Of a stretch of 64,000 bases of DNA, positions 17,774 to 26,498 are shown in pieces. The notes under the pieces were generated by a model. That model saw only the letters and a list, made by a program, of their open reading frames with translations, had not been told where the DNA came from and made no database searches. How positions within the stretch are numbered: position 1 is the first letter of the stretch; each line of letters begins with the position of its first letter. The translations under genes and the position numbers were made by a program. The stretch comes from Sulfitobacter sp. DFL-14 (GTDB lineage Bacteria > Pseudomonadota > Alphaproteobacteria > Rhodobacterales > Rhodobacteraceae), in assembly GCF_003335585.1 (NCBI RefSeq), contig NZ_QBFD01000005.1:62001-126000 (forward strand). The letters are read 5' to 3'.

Positions 17774-18631
17774 TCACGCGAAACGCGCGGCGCCATTGTT
17801 CAGAACCACGACATCGCGTTCCGGTATGGACGCGCGGAACCGGGCCTGACCATCCTCTTCCCAGATTTCGAACCGCACGGTTTCGCCGGGATAGACGGGT
17901 GCAGAGAACCGGACGTCCAGTCCGACCAGTCGGGAGGCATCATAGTCAAGCGAGGTCTTCAGGATCGCCCGCGCTGCGAGGCCATAGGTCGCCAGGCCGT
18001 GCAGGATCGGCCGATCAAACCCAACCGAGCGGGCAACATCAGGGTCTGCATGCAGCGGGTTGTAGTCACCGCTGAGACGGTAGATCAGCGCCTGACGCGG
18101 CAAAGTTTCGATATCACATATGTGGTCTGGCGCGCGGTCCGGCAACACAGCGGGTGCGGGCCCGGGCTTGTTCTCGCCGCCGAACCCACCATCGCCCCGG
18201 CAGAACGCCGACATCGCGACGCGTGCCAGCTTTTCACCGCTGTCCGCGTCGATGATTTCACGGCTTTGGTAGATGACCGCACCCTTGCCCTCGCCCTTGT
18301 CGGAGATAAAGTCGATCTTACTGCGGCCGATGATATTGCCGTTCACGGGCAACGGCTTGTAGATATCCAGCCATTGCTCGCCGTGCAGCACCTGCTGCCA
18401 GTTCACGCCGGTCCTGGGGTCGCGCAGCCAGAAGCCGGGATACCCCATCGTGACGGCCATTGAGGGAACCGCCTTCAGGCCGTCCTCATAGACAAAAGCC
18501 AGTTCCTTCTTGTCGGTCGGGTCCTCCCCGAATCCCAGGCCGAGTGCGTAGAGTATGGTATCTCGCTCGGTCAGCGACTGCCGAATCTCTTCAAAATCCC
18601 AGTCTGAAAGTGCTTCGAAATCCAGTGGCAT
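17774..18631 (-). CDS. Two-domain MaoC (R)-specific enoyl-CoA hydratase, MFE-2 type
   Basis: A 285-residue double hot-dog protein. The N-terminal domain is a degenerate hot dog. The C-terminal domain carries the hydratase-2 motif SGDYNPLHADPDVA and the following RPILHGLATYG. This layout is that of the hydratase part of peroxisomal multifunctional enzyme 2, which acts on bulky and 2-methyl-branched enoyl-CoAs. Its neighbours, a racemase downstream and a thiolase-fold protein upstream, fit the same route. Confidence 0.87.
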   Translation of the reverse strand: MPLDFEALSDWDFEEIRQSLTERDTILYALGLGFGEDPTDKKELAFVYEDGLKAVPSMAVTMGYPGFWLRDPRTGVNWQQVLHGEQWLDIYKPLPVNGNIIGRSKIDFISDKGEGKGAVIYQSREIIDADSGEKLARVAMSAFCRGDGGFGGENKPGPAPAVLPDRAPDHICDIETLPRQALIYRLSGDYNPLHADPDVARSVGFDRPILHGLATYGLAARAILKTSLDYDASRLVGLDVRFSAPVYPGETVRFEIWEEDGQARFRASIPERDVVVLNNGAARFA

Positions 18632-18654
18632 GATCTTTCCTCCCTTGATCGTCG

Positions 18655-19806
18655 TCAGAGCGTGGCTTGTGAGCCCAGAATGGCCGTGACCTGACTGGAC
18701 AGCACGCCGCCGTTGCCATGTGCCAGAGCCACGTCGATATCGTTCAACTGAATGCCGGGCGCATCGCCCCGGATTTGGCGCGCCGCCTCGATGACGGTGA
18801 AAATACCGTACATGCCAGGATGCACGCAGGACAGACCCCCGCCATTTGTGTTCACCGGCAGGACGCCGTCCGGCGCGATGCGTCCGCCCTCTACAAAGGC
18901 ACCGCCCTCGCCCTTGGCACAGAAACCAAGGTCTTCGAGAAACAGGATCGTGTTGATGGTAAAGGCGTCATATAGCTCAACCGCCTGAATATCGCCCGGA
19001 GACACCCCCGCCGCCGCAAAGGCGCGTTTGCCCGATTCGCGGGCCGCGGTCACTGTAAAGTCCTTCATCTGCGAAATCTGCCTGTGCGCGCTTTGCGCCG
19101 CACTGCCCAGAACATAGACGGGCGGCTTGGGGAAATCCCTTGCTCGATCCGCACGGACCAACACGATGGCGCCGCCGCCATCTGTCACCAGACAGCAATC
19201 GCGCACCGTCAGCGGATCACCTACCATGCGCGCACCCAGCACGTCCTCACGGGTCAGCGGGCCGCGCTCGAACGCTTCGGGGTTGTGCCGCGCCCAAGCC
19301 CGGGCGGCCACCGCCACATCGGCCAGTTGTTCGCGGGTGGTGCCGTATTCATGCATGTGACGTGCCGCCGCCATCGCATAACCGGAAATCGGATAGCGCG
19401 GATTATACGGCGCTTCATAGGCTGGCGGGCGCGAAGCCGTCACCAGCTTGCCCGACGCGGTGCGTTGGTTGGAGCCGTAGACGATCAGCGCGACATCACA
19501 CAAACCGGCGTCCAGCGCCATGGTCGCGGATGTCAGATAATTCACGAATGACGACCCCCCCGACATGGTACCGTCGATGAAGCGGGGCTGAATGCCAAGA
19601 TATTCGGCTGCCATGAGCGCCGGCATGCTGTCTTCCATCATGGTACAGAACAGCCCGTCCACGTCCGATAGCTTCAGCCCGGCATCCCCAAGCGCTGCAA
19701 GCGCGGACTGTGCCATCACATCGAAGGACGTCAGCCCGTGCGCCTCGCCGAAACCGGCGTGTCCGGTGCCCACAATCGCGGATTTTCCCCGAAGTTGATC
19801 AGTCAT
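18655..19806 (-). CDS. Thiolase-fold protein, probable Ltp2-type acyl-CoA aldolase (copy 2)
   Basis: A 383-residue paralogue of the protein at 9016, alike over the whole length. The thiolase nucleophile is again missing (SGGSS at residues 82-86), and the C-terminal AHGNGGVLSS has no catalytic cysteine. Shared landmarks include YGSNQRTASGK, TTREQLADVAVAARAWA and NTNGGGLSCVHPGMYG. The DUF35 partner ends 3 bp upstream. Retention of two such pairs suggests two successive cleavages or two substrates. Aldol cleavage is inferred from the Ltp2-DUF35 precedent. Confidence 0.82.
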   Translation of the reverse strand: MTDQLRGKSAIVGTGHAGFGEAHGLTSFDVMAQSALAALGDAGLKLSDVDGLFCTMMEDSMPALMAAEYLGIQPRFIDGTMSGGSSFVNYLTSATMALDAGLCDVALIVYGSNQRTASGKLVTASRPPAYEAPYNPRYPISGYAMAAARHMHEYGTTREQLADVAVAARAWARHNPEAFERGPLTREDVLGARMVGDPLTVRDCCLVTDGGGAIVLVRADRARDFPKPPVYVLGSAAQSAHRQISQMKDFTVTAARESGKRAFAAAGVSPGDIQAVELYDAFTINTILFLEDLGFCAKGEGGAFVEGGRIAPDGVLPVNTNGGGLSCVHPGMYGIFTVIEAARQIRGDAPGIQLNDIDVALAHGNGGVLSSQVTAILGSQATL

Positions 19807-19809
19807 GCG

Positions 19810-20187
19810 TTATACCTCCGCCGGTCTGAAAAGCACAATCGGGGTATCCTCGGCCGCGCCCACGAAGGCGGTCACGGCCATATCAATGACGACATCACCT
19901 GGGGCGATCCCCTCGACCCGGCTCATCATCCGAACGCCTTCCTCCAGTTCGACCATACACACGTTGTAGTCACCGCCGCGCTCGGGCTTGCGGCGCACGA
20001 CAGTGGTGGTGTGGACCCGGCCTTTGCCGCTCGCACGTTGCCATGAAATTGCAGTGCCATGGCAGTGCGGACACAGGACCCTCGGAAAGAAGTGAAAGGC
20101 CCCGCAGTCATCACATTTGGGAAGCAGGATTTCCTGTTCGGCTAGAGCGCGCTGAAAAATCTGGTCTGGCCCTTTGGTGTTCGGCAC
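19810..20187 (-). CDS. DUF35 zinc-ribbon/OB-fold protein (copy 2)
   Basis: A 125-residue zinc-ribbon plus OB-fold protein, with C25-x2-C28 and C39-x2-C42. It resembles the DUF35 protein at 8624 throughout, including VVRRKPERGGDYNV and LEEGVRMMSRV. It is the first gene of the operon, facing the divergent CoA-transferase genes across the operator at 20240, and it is coupled to the thiolase-fold gene that follows. Confidence 0.88.
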   Translation of the reverse strand: MPNTKGPDQIFQRALAEQEILLPKCDDCGAFHFFPRVLCPHCHGTAISWQRASGKGRVHTTTVVRRKPERGGDYNVCMVELEEGVRMMSRVEGIAPGDVVIDMAVTAFVGAAEDTPIVLFRPAEV

Positions 20188-20239
20188 CTGCGGTCTCCTT
20201 CAAATGATCCACTATCTGATTGAGCGTATTGCTCTTATT

Positions 20240-20255
20240 TCTAACATCTGTTAGA
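20240..20255. promoter_or_regulatory. Operator TCTAACA-TC-TGTTAGA in a divergent promoter
   Basis: A perfect palindrome with 7-bp arms between two divergent operons. On the minus strand a -35 box TTGACA (20259-20264) lies just outside it. On the plus strand TTGAGC (20220-20225) and TAACAT (20242-20247) form a -35/-10 pair 16 bp apart, the latter inside the palindrome. One bound regulator could therefore control both directions. Confidence 0.8.
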
Positions 20256-20291
20256 TTTTGTCAAGCTCCTTGGAACAAACGCGAGGTCGCC

Positions 20292-21437
20292 ATGTCAGGT
20301 TCAGATGCAGCCCCCCTCTCAGGCAAACTCGTCGTTGCGCTCGAACAGGCGGTTGCCGCACCTTTTTGCTCTTCCCGGCTGGCCGATGCCGGCGCGCGTG
20401 TAATCAAGATCGAACGTAAGGGCGCAGGTGATTTCGCGCGCGGTTATGACAGGGCTGCAAACGGCGAAAGCGCCTATTTCACTTGGCTGAATCGCGGCAA
20501 GGAGTCGGTCGCGCTGGATATCAAGGACGCGGAAGACCGTGAAATTTTGCTGAGAATGCTGCAAAACGCGGATGTGTTCATTCAAAACCTCCTTCCCGGC
20601 GCGCTGAAGAAACTGGAGCTTGATTCTGCCACGCTGCGGCAGAAGTTTCCGCGCCTTGTGACGTGCGACATCACCGGATACGGCGAGGACGGTCCAATGC
20701 GAAATGCCAAGGCCTATGACCTTCTGGTGCAATGTGAAAGCGGCCTCGCCTCGGTGACCGGTACGCCGGACGCGCCGGGCCGGGTTGGCGTTTCGGTCTG
20801 CGACATCGCCACCGGAATGACGGCACACGCCGGAATCTGCGAAGCGCTGGTGGGGCGTGATCGCACCGGCGAAGGAAGCGGTGTGTCGGTTGCGATGTTC
20901 GACGTCATGGCCGATTGGATGGCGGTTCCCCTGCTCTTTCACGACTACGCCAATCAACCCACGCCGAGGACCGGCCTTGGGCACTCTGTCATCTGCCCTT
21001 ACGGCGCGTTTCGCTGCCAGGGCGGTGATCTGGTCGTCATATCTGTCCAGAACAGCCGCGAATGGGAACGGTTCTGTACCCAGATTCTAGGGAACCCGGC
21101 GTTGGCCAGTGATCCACGATTCCACGACAATTCGGCCAGGATTCAGCACAGATCCGAGCTCGAATCCCTTATCAAGACCGTGTTCGGCACGCACGAACGT
21201 GCCGGGCTTCTGCAGCTGCTGGATAGTGCGGGCATCGCATCGGCGGCAGTGAACGACGTGGGCTCGCTGTCGGATCATCCCCAACTCGACCGTTCGACCA
21301 TCGGAACGCCCTCCGGTCCAGTCAGTGTCGCAATGCCTCCGATACGGCGCAACGGGTCCGAGCCCGCGCTTGGCCCTTCGCCAGGTTTCGATGCCGACGG
21401 CGCCGCCCTTCGCGCCGAGTTCGGCTCTCACTCCTAG
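20292..21437 (+). CDS. Family III CoA-transferase (CaiB/BaiF)
   Basis: A 381-residue family III CoA-transferase. The catalytic aspartate is Asp143 in AYDLLVQ, the transferase rather than racemase form. The start at 20292 (MSGSDAAPL) lies 37 bp after the operator. The family moves CoA between acids via a mixed anhydride, so it could activate the incoming acid at no ATP cost. A second transferase gene follows 18 bp downstream; the two may form a heteromer or use different acids. Confidence 0.88.
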   Translation: MSGSDAAPLSGKLVVALEQAVAAPFCSSRLADAGARVIKIERKGAGDFARGYDRAANGESAYFTWLNRGKESVALDIKDAEDREILLRMLQNADVFIQNLLPGALKKLELDSATLRQKFPRLVTCDITGYGEDGPMRNAKAYDLLVQCESGLASVTGTPDAPGRVGVSVCDIATGMTAHAGICEALVGRDRTGEGSGVSVAMFDVMADWMAVPLLFHDYANQPTPRTGLGHSVICPYGAFRCQGGDLVVISVQNSREWERFCTQILGNPALASDPRFHDNSARIQHRSELESLIKTVFGTHERAGLLQLLDSAGIASAAVNDVGSLSDHPQLDRSTIGTPSGPVSVAMPPIRRNGSEPALGPSPGFDADGAALRAEFGSHS

Positions 21438-21455
21438 AACTGGAAATCACTGCAA

Positions 21456-22622
21456 ATGACCACCGCAAAGAACACCGCAATCCTGGAGGGTGTCAGGATC
21501 ATCGACCTGACGTCAGTGGTGTTCGGCCCCTTGGCTACGCAGATGCTGGGCGATCTGGGGGCTGATGTGATCAAGGTGGAAGCCCCTGAGGGCGATCTTT
21601 TGCGGCAGGTCCAGCCATCAAACAACAAGTTGATGGGGGCCGCCTTTCTGGGTGCCAACCGTAACAAGCGTAGTGTGGTTCTCGACCTGAAGGAGAGAAC
21701 CGGGCAAGATCAGTTGCGCAAGCTGCTGAAAGACGCCGACGTAATGATTTCGAGCATCCGGCCTGCGGCGCTTGCCCGATTATCGCTGGATCCCGAAACG
21801 CTGCGTCGCGCGTATCCGGACCTGATCACGGTATCCGCCACCGGTTTCGGCCAGGACGGTCCCTATGCCGCCAAACCCGCCTTCGACGACATTGTCCAGT
21901 CGGTTTCGGGGTTCGCCAGCCTGGCAACGCTGCGCGACCCCGACGCTGCGCCGGCCTATGCGCCGACAATCCTCGCCGACAAGCTTGGCGGGGTGACGGC
22001 GGCCTATGCCGTGATGTCCGCGCTGTTCCACCGTCAGCGCACCGGCGAGGCCCAGCATGTCGAAGTGCCGATGTTCGAGACTTTGACGGCGTTTCTGTTG
22101 GCCGAACATATGGATGCGGCCACATTCGAAGACACGCCGCAGAGTTTTGGTTACTCACGGATGCTGGTGCCCCACCGCCGCCCGGTTCAGACGGCAGACG
22201 GCTACATCACGATTTTACCCTACACCAACGTACAGTGGGCCAGGTTCTTCCAGGTGGTTGATCGGAACGACATGGTCGAACATCCCTGGGTGACCGATAT
22301 GGATACCCGCAGCCGCAACATCGGCGCGGTATACGATATGGTGGCCCAGATTGCACTGACACGATCGACGGAAGAGTGGCTTACCCTGATGGAGCAAGCA
22401 GACATTCCCGCCATGCCGGTCCGCAACCTGTCGGACCTGCCAAGCGACCCGCATCTTGCCGCGACCGGTTTCTTTCAGCAAATTGATCATCCGACCGAAG
22501 GTACAATCTGGACAACACGCCCGCCGATTCATTTCTCGGCGACACCTGCGCGGCACGATCACTGTCCTGCGCCTCGCCTGGGCGAGCATAGTAAAGAGAT
22601 TCTGGGGCCGGACGAAAAGTAA
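21456..22622 (+). CDS. Family III CoA-transferase (CaiB/BaiF), second copy
   Basis: A 388-residue family III CoA-transferase with the catalytic aspartate near residue 144 (PAFDDIVQ) and the usual GADVIKVE and GFGQDGPYA segments. It is in the same operon as the transferase at 20292. It differs enough from it that the two are unlikely to be a recent duplication. The gene is convergent with the dehydrogenase at 22644 and ends 21 bp from it. Confidence 0.88.
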   Translation: MTTAKNTAILEGVRIIDLTSVVFGPLATQMLGDLGADVIKVEAPEGDLLRQVQPSNNKLMGAAFLGANRNKRSVVLDLKERTGQDQLRKLLKDADVMISSIRPAALARLSLDPETLRRAYPDLITVSATGFGQDGPYAAKPAFDDIVQSVSGFASLATLRDPDAAPAYAPTILADKLGGVTAAYAVMSALFHRQRTGEAQHVEVPMFETLTAFLLAEHMDAATFEDTPQSFGYSRMLVPHRRPVQTADGYITILPYTNVQWARFFQVVDRNDMVEHPWVTDMDTRSRNIGAVYDMVAQIALTRSTEEWLTLMEQADIPAMPVRNLSDLPSDPHLAATGFFQQIDHPTEGTIWTTRPPIHFSATPARHDHCPAPRLGEHSKEILGPDEK

Positions 22623-22643
22623 CCTCGGCCGGCCCCGGCGGAA

Positions 22644-23801
22644 TCAAACGTCCATTGAACGCGCAATCAGCTCCTTCATGATCTCGTTTGTACCACCGTA
22701 GATCATCTGGACCCGGCTGTCGGCATAAAGACGGGCAATCGGGAACTCCATCATGAAGCCGTAGCCACCGTGGAGCTGCAGACATTCATGCATGACCTCG
22801 TTTTGTGTCTGGCTACCCCACCATTTCGCCATTGATGCCGTGGCCGCATCAAGCTGGCCTGCCTCAAGCCGCGTTATACCGTCATTGACAAACGTGCGCA
22901 GCAATTCGGCCTTGGTCTTGCATTCCGCAAGTTTGAACCGGGTATTCTGGAAATCCATGATCCGGTTACCGAACGCCTTGCGATCCTGAACGTATTTGAC
23001 CGTTTCGGCGATTGCGAAGTCAATGAAGCCAAGCGCCGTGATGCCGATCATCAGCCGCTCCCACGGCAATTGCTTCATCAACTGGTAAAACCCCTGCCCT
23101 TCTTCCGGGCCAAGCAGGTTGGCGGTGGGCACGCGCACATTCTCAAAGAAAAGCTCGGCTGTGTCGGATCCCTTCATGCCCAGCTTCTTAAGGTTCCGCC
23201 CACGGCGAAAGCCTTCCGCTTCCTCGGTTTCAAGAACGATCAGTGACACGCCCTTCGCACCGGCGCCGCGATCCGTCTTGGCCACGACCACGATAAGATC
23301 GGCGGTATGTCCGTTGGTGATAAAGATCTTCGAGCCGTTGATCTTGTAGTGGTTGCCGTCCTTTTCAGCATAGGTCTGGACGTTCTGGAGATCGGACCCC
23401 GTTCCCGGTTCGGTCATGGCGATGGCCGCAACACTGTCGCCGCTGATAAGCCGCGGCAACCACTTCGATTTCTGCTCTTCGCTGCCGTAGGCGTTGATGT
23501 AATGGATAACGATAGTTTGGATGCCATAGCCCCAACCCGTGTCTCCGACGCGCCCCTGCTCGTAAATGGCAATCGCATCAAATGCGATGTCGCCGCCGGA
23601 TCCGCCGTAGTCTTCGGCGATCGCACCACCCATAACGCCCTGCTGGCCAACCGTTTTCCAGAACGCGCGGTCGACAATACCTTGTTCCGCCCATTTATCG
23701 ACATTCGGGGCCATTTCGGCCTCAAACAGTTTGCGTGTACTGTCCGCGAACATCTTGTGTTCATCGGAAGCCCAAGTTGTTGTGTCCTTGATCAGTGACA
23801 T
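22644..23801 (-). CDS. Acyl-CoA dehydrogenase (single-gene type)
   Basis: A 385-residue acyl-CoA dehydrogenase with IAMTEPGTGSDLQ, the central ITNGHTADLIVVV and the C-terminal QMIYGGTNEIMKE motif. The glutamate of YEG is glycine, as in isovaleryl-CoA dehydrogenases. It looks like a homotetrameric enzyme, unlike the paired dehydrogenases in this cluster. The start at 23801 (MSLIKDTT) follows AGGAAAAG, and an operator half-site lies at 23842. Confidence 0.9.
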   Translation of the reverse strand: MSLIKDTTTWASDEHKMFADSTRKLFEAEMAPNVDKWAEQGIVDRAFWKTVGQQGVMGGAIAEDYGGSGGDIAFDAIAIYEQGRVGDTGWGYGIQTIVIHYINAYGSEEQKSKWLPRLISGDSVAAIAMTEPGTGSDLQNVQTYAEKDGNHYKINGSKIFITNGHTADLIVVVAKTDRGAGAKGVSLIVLETEEAEGFRRGRNLKKLGMKGSDTAELFFENVRVPTANLLGPEEGQGFYQLMKQLPWERLMIGITALGFIDFAIAETVKYVQDRKAFGNRIMDFQNTRFKLAECKTKAELLRTFVNDGITRLEAGQLDAATASMAKWWGSQTQNEVMHECLQLHGGYGFMMEFPIARLYADSRVQMIYGGTNEIMKELIARSMDV

Positions 23802-23841
23802 GTTTCTTTTCCTGTTCAGCCTTGTTGGTATCCCGCCGGAA

Positions 23842-23857
23842 TCTAACAAGTGTTTTG
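23842..23857. promoter_or_regulatory. Partly conserved TCTAACA operator at the dehydrogenase promoter
   Basis: One arm (TCTAACA) is perfect, the spacer is AG and the other arm reads TGTTTTG, so 4 of 7 positions match TGTTAGA. On the minus strand TTGTCA (23863-23868) and TAGATT (23840-23845) form a promoter with 17-bp spacing, and the perfect arm overlaps the -10 box. It is a weaker member of the group at 16579 and 20240. Confidence 0.6.
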
Positions 23858-24265
23858 TTTTTTGACAACGATCGAGAGCCCGTGTGAGCAAAGCAGTTGC
23901 TTTGCGCAGACTTGCGCCTCACGAAAATCTCGAAACTGATACCGATATCCCTACCACCTTATCAAAAAGACTCGCTGCGATCAGCGGGCGTTCTTTAAGT
24001 GTTTGGTATTGGGGGTCAGTGTCTTGGGACCGGATCAAAATCCCTGTCTTCGAAGGCATGTGCTTCCCCATCCCTGTCGATCACAACCTTGAACCGCATC
24101 GGCGCGCTGATGCGCACAGGGCGTTTGCGTTTGCCCCGTTTTCCAACCGCGTTTCCTTCTTGGCGGCAATTCGACTGCAGTTTCTTCCGGTTCACCGTCC
24201 CGGCTTCCCGGTACGGGTACATTCATCTGCGGTCCTGTCACGTTCCTGACGTTTATTCGACGGCT
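23858..24265. other. Intergenic stretch without a supported gene
   Basis: About 400 bp between the dehydrogenase promoter and the stop of the enoyl-CoA hydratase gene at 24266. A 68-codon frame on the minus strand (24016-24222, MYPYREAGTVNRKK, then a basic stretch) has an ACAGGA about ten bases upstream of its start and might encode a small basic protein, but it has no recognised family. Nothing else stands out. Confidence 0.35.
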
Positions 24266-25063
24266 TTACCGGTCTTTGAATTCAGGCTTTCGTTTTTCGG
24301 AAAACGCCTTCATGGCTTCCGGAAAGTCATGCGCGCAGAGCAGAATACTCTGGGCATCCCGCTCGATATCCAATGCTTCGAGATAGCCGCATTCCGCCGC
24401 GGCGCGCATCACCCGCTTGGCTGTCTGAACTCCGAACATTGGATGTCGGGCAATCTCGCGGGCGGTTTCAAGCGCCCGTGCTTCGACCTGATCGGCCGGA
24501 ACGCATTCTTCCACAACCCGCAGATCTTTGGCGGTGCGACCGTCGATCTCCCGACCGGTAAGCACAAGCATGCGCGCCACCCCCGCGCCGGCGCGTTGCT
24601 GAAGCAACCAGCTCGACCCGGTGTCTGGGCAGCCGCCCACACGGGCAAAAACCTCGCACAACCGGGCGTCTTCGGCCGCGACGACAATATCCGCCGACAA
24701 CGCCAGACTCAGACCGGCACCATAGGCCACCCCGCAGACGGCGGAAATCAGTGGTTTGCGAAAGCGATATGCAGCCCGCCCGCCTTCATGAACCTCGTCG
24801 ATCATTTCGGACGTGGCCCTGGCCCCCTTGGTGATTTCGGACTGGAAACCGACCAGATCTCCACCGCTGCTGAAATGATCGCCACCGGTCATCACCACGG
24901 CCCGGATCGTATCGTCCCGTTCGGCTGCGTGCAGTTGCGTTACCAATTCCTCGGCAAAGGCAATGCTGTAAGGGTTGCGTTTGTCGGACTGCAGAAAGCG
25001 CAGGATGCCGACAGGGCCATCCCTTTCGAGGCGCATAAGCTCGGTCTTGTCGACCTTCGTCAT
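24266..25063 (-). CDS. Enoyl-CoA hydratase/isomerase family protein
   Basis: A 265-residue crotonase-fold protein with FSSGGDLVGF, GVAYGAGLSLALSADIV and CEVFARVGGCPDTGS, the last with the acidic residue expected near the active site. Its start overlaps the stop of the related gene upstream (ATGA). Two neighbouring crotonases of different sequence suggest successive or alternative hydration/isomerisation steps. The precise reaction cannot be assigned. Confidence 0.87.
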   Translation of the reverse strand: MTKVDKTELMRLERDGPVGILRFLQSDKRNPYSIAFAEELVTQLHAAERDDTIRAVVMTGGDHFSSGGDLVGFQSEITKGARATSEMIDEVHEGGRAAYRFRKPLISAVCGVAYGAGLSLALSADIVVAAEDARLCEVFARVGGCPDTGSSWLLQQRAGAGVARMLVLTGREIDGRTAKDLRVVEECVPADQVEARALETAREIARHPMFGVQTAKRVMRAAAECGYLEALDIERDAQSILLCAHDFPEAMKAFSEKRKPEFKDR

Positions 25064-25836
25064 GTCCCGGTCCAGACCGGATCGCGTTTTTCGGCGAAAG
25101 CCTTAGGGCCTTCGATCGCGTCATTGCTGGCATAAACGACCTCATGCAGGCGCTTGCCCTCTTCCAGACCGTCTGCACAGCCCAGATCCATGGTGGCGCG
25201 AACGCTGCCCTTTGCCGCCACAACAGAAAGCGGGGCCATACCGGCGATTCGTTTGGCAAGGGCATATGCCCGCGCACGCACGTCGTCGGGCGTATCTTCG
25301 AGATAATTGGTAAACCCGTAATCATGCAGCCGCTCAATCGGCATCAGATCACCGGTCAGAACAATTTCCATGAGAATGGGCTGTGGCAGCATCGACAGCG
25401 CCGGAGCCGCCCAAGGCGACCCGCGCCCGATCTTCACTTCGGTAATGCCCACCTTGGTGCCTTTGAGGCCGACACGGAGATCGCAGTTCAGTGTCAACAT
25501 CATACCACCGGCCATCAAGGATCCGGTCATGGCAGCGATGATCGGCTTTTTGCAAGCGCGCATGGTTTCGTGAAACGGATCGCGCATCTTGCTCAGGATA
25601 TCGACGCCCTCGTCCCGCGCGATCTGGGTTGCTTCCTTGAGGTCCAGTCCGGCGCTGAACACACCGCAATCGGACGATGTCAGAATGGCTACCCGGATGG
25701 AGTCATCCGATTCGATTTTCTCCCAGGCATCGGTCAGACCGTTCGTCGCGGCGACGGACAATGCATTCTTGCGCTCGGGCCGGTTGATACAGACGGTCGC
25801 AATGCCGTCTTCAATTGTCACTTCGATTGGGCTCAT
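25060..25836 (-). CDS. Enoyl-CoA hydratase/isomerase family protein
   Basis: A 258-residue crotonase-fold protein with FSAGLDLKEA and TGSLMAGGMMLTLNCDL. The start at MSPIEVTIED (25836) is taken because the frame upstream runs into intergenic sequence. The active-site region reads VKIGRGSPWAAPALS and lacks the usual glutamate pair, so isomerase or another crotonase activity is possible. It lies 89 bp downstream of the broken substrate-binding gene. Confidence 0.85.
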   Translation of the reverse strand: MSPIEVTIEDGIATVCINRPERKNALSVAATNGLTDAWEKIESDDSIRVAILTSSDCGVFSAGLDLKEATQIARDEGVDILSKMRDPFHETMRACKKPIIAAMTGSLMAGGMMLTLNCDLRVGLKGTKVGITEVKIGRGSPWAAPALSMLPQPILMEIVLTGDLMPIERLHDYGFTNYLEDTPDDVRARAYALAKRIAGMAPLSVVAAKGSVRATMDLGCADGLEEGKRLHEVVYASNDAIEGPKAFAEKRDPVWTGT

Positions 25837-25925
25837 GATAACTGCTTCGTCTCTTTGGCATCTGCTTGATGCGAATGGCGGTGAAAGGTTTCCCCGCGAC
25901 ATTACTGTCGCGGGGAAGGTCTGGT

Positions 25926-26498
25926 TCACTCGACGGTGAACTTTTCGGAGCTTTCCTTGATCACGTCCCACACCACGTCGAGGTAGTCGGCGCTCCAGTC
26001 GGTCAGCGGAACCCAGGTTTCGCCATCCCACTGCTCAACGCGGGTCTTGCCGCCGCCACCGTGGTCCTCGCCGGTTACGGTGACCGGAGCCATGACGCCA
26101 TCGCCATCGAAGTTCTCGATCGATTCATAGGCATTCTTCATGCTTTCCGGTGTGATCGGCCAGCCATTCTCGGTAATTGCGATGCGCGCGGCTTCGAAAC
26201 CAGCGGAATAGATCGCCATGCCGGTGTTGTAGTACACATCACGCACCAGGCTTTCGGGGCCGCTGCCTTTACCGTTGGCATAGTAGGTTTCCAGCATCGT
26301 TTTCACGATTGGGACGTCCTGGCCACCGGCCACGTTGGTCCCGCGAAGGATGCCCTTCGCCTCTTCCGCGCCGATGTTGGCGATGTCGACTTCGTTCAGC
26401 CAATTGACCGAGAGATAGCGGTCGATCGGAAAGCGGTTGCGGCGCATTTCCTTGGAGGCGACCACATGACCGCCGGCCAGCAGCCAGCTGATTACATA
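25926..26498 (-). pseudogene. 3' fragment of a branched-chain amino-acid-type ABC substrate-binding protein
   Basis: About 190 C-terminal residues of a LivK-like periplasmic binding protein (Peripla_BP_6 type), from YVISWLLAGGHVV to the end. Typical parts include GTNVAGGQDVPIVKTMLETYYANGKG and WDGETWVPLTDW. The reading frame runs into the left end of the IS5-family element at 26499, so the signal peptide and first lobe are gone. No sequence on the far side of the element supplies the missing half, so more than a simple insertion happened. Confidence 0.85.

Noticed and set aside
24016..24222. 68-codon basic frame upstream of the dehydrogenase promoter
   Set aside because: Only a weak ribosome binding site and no recognised family; kept as a remark in the intergenic entry.
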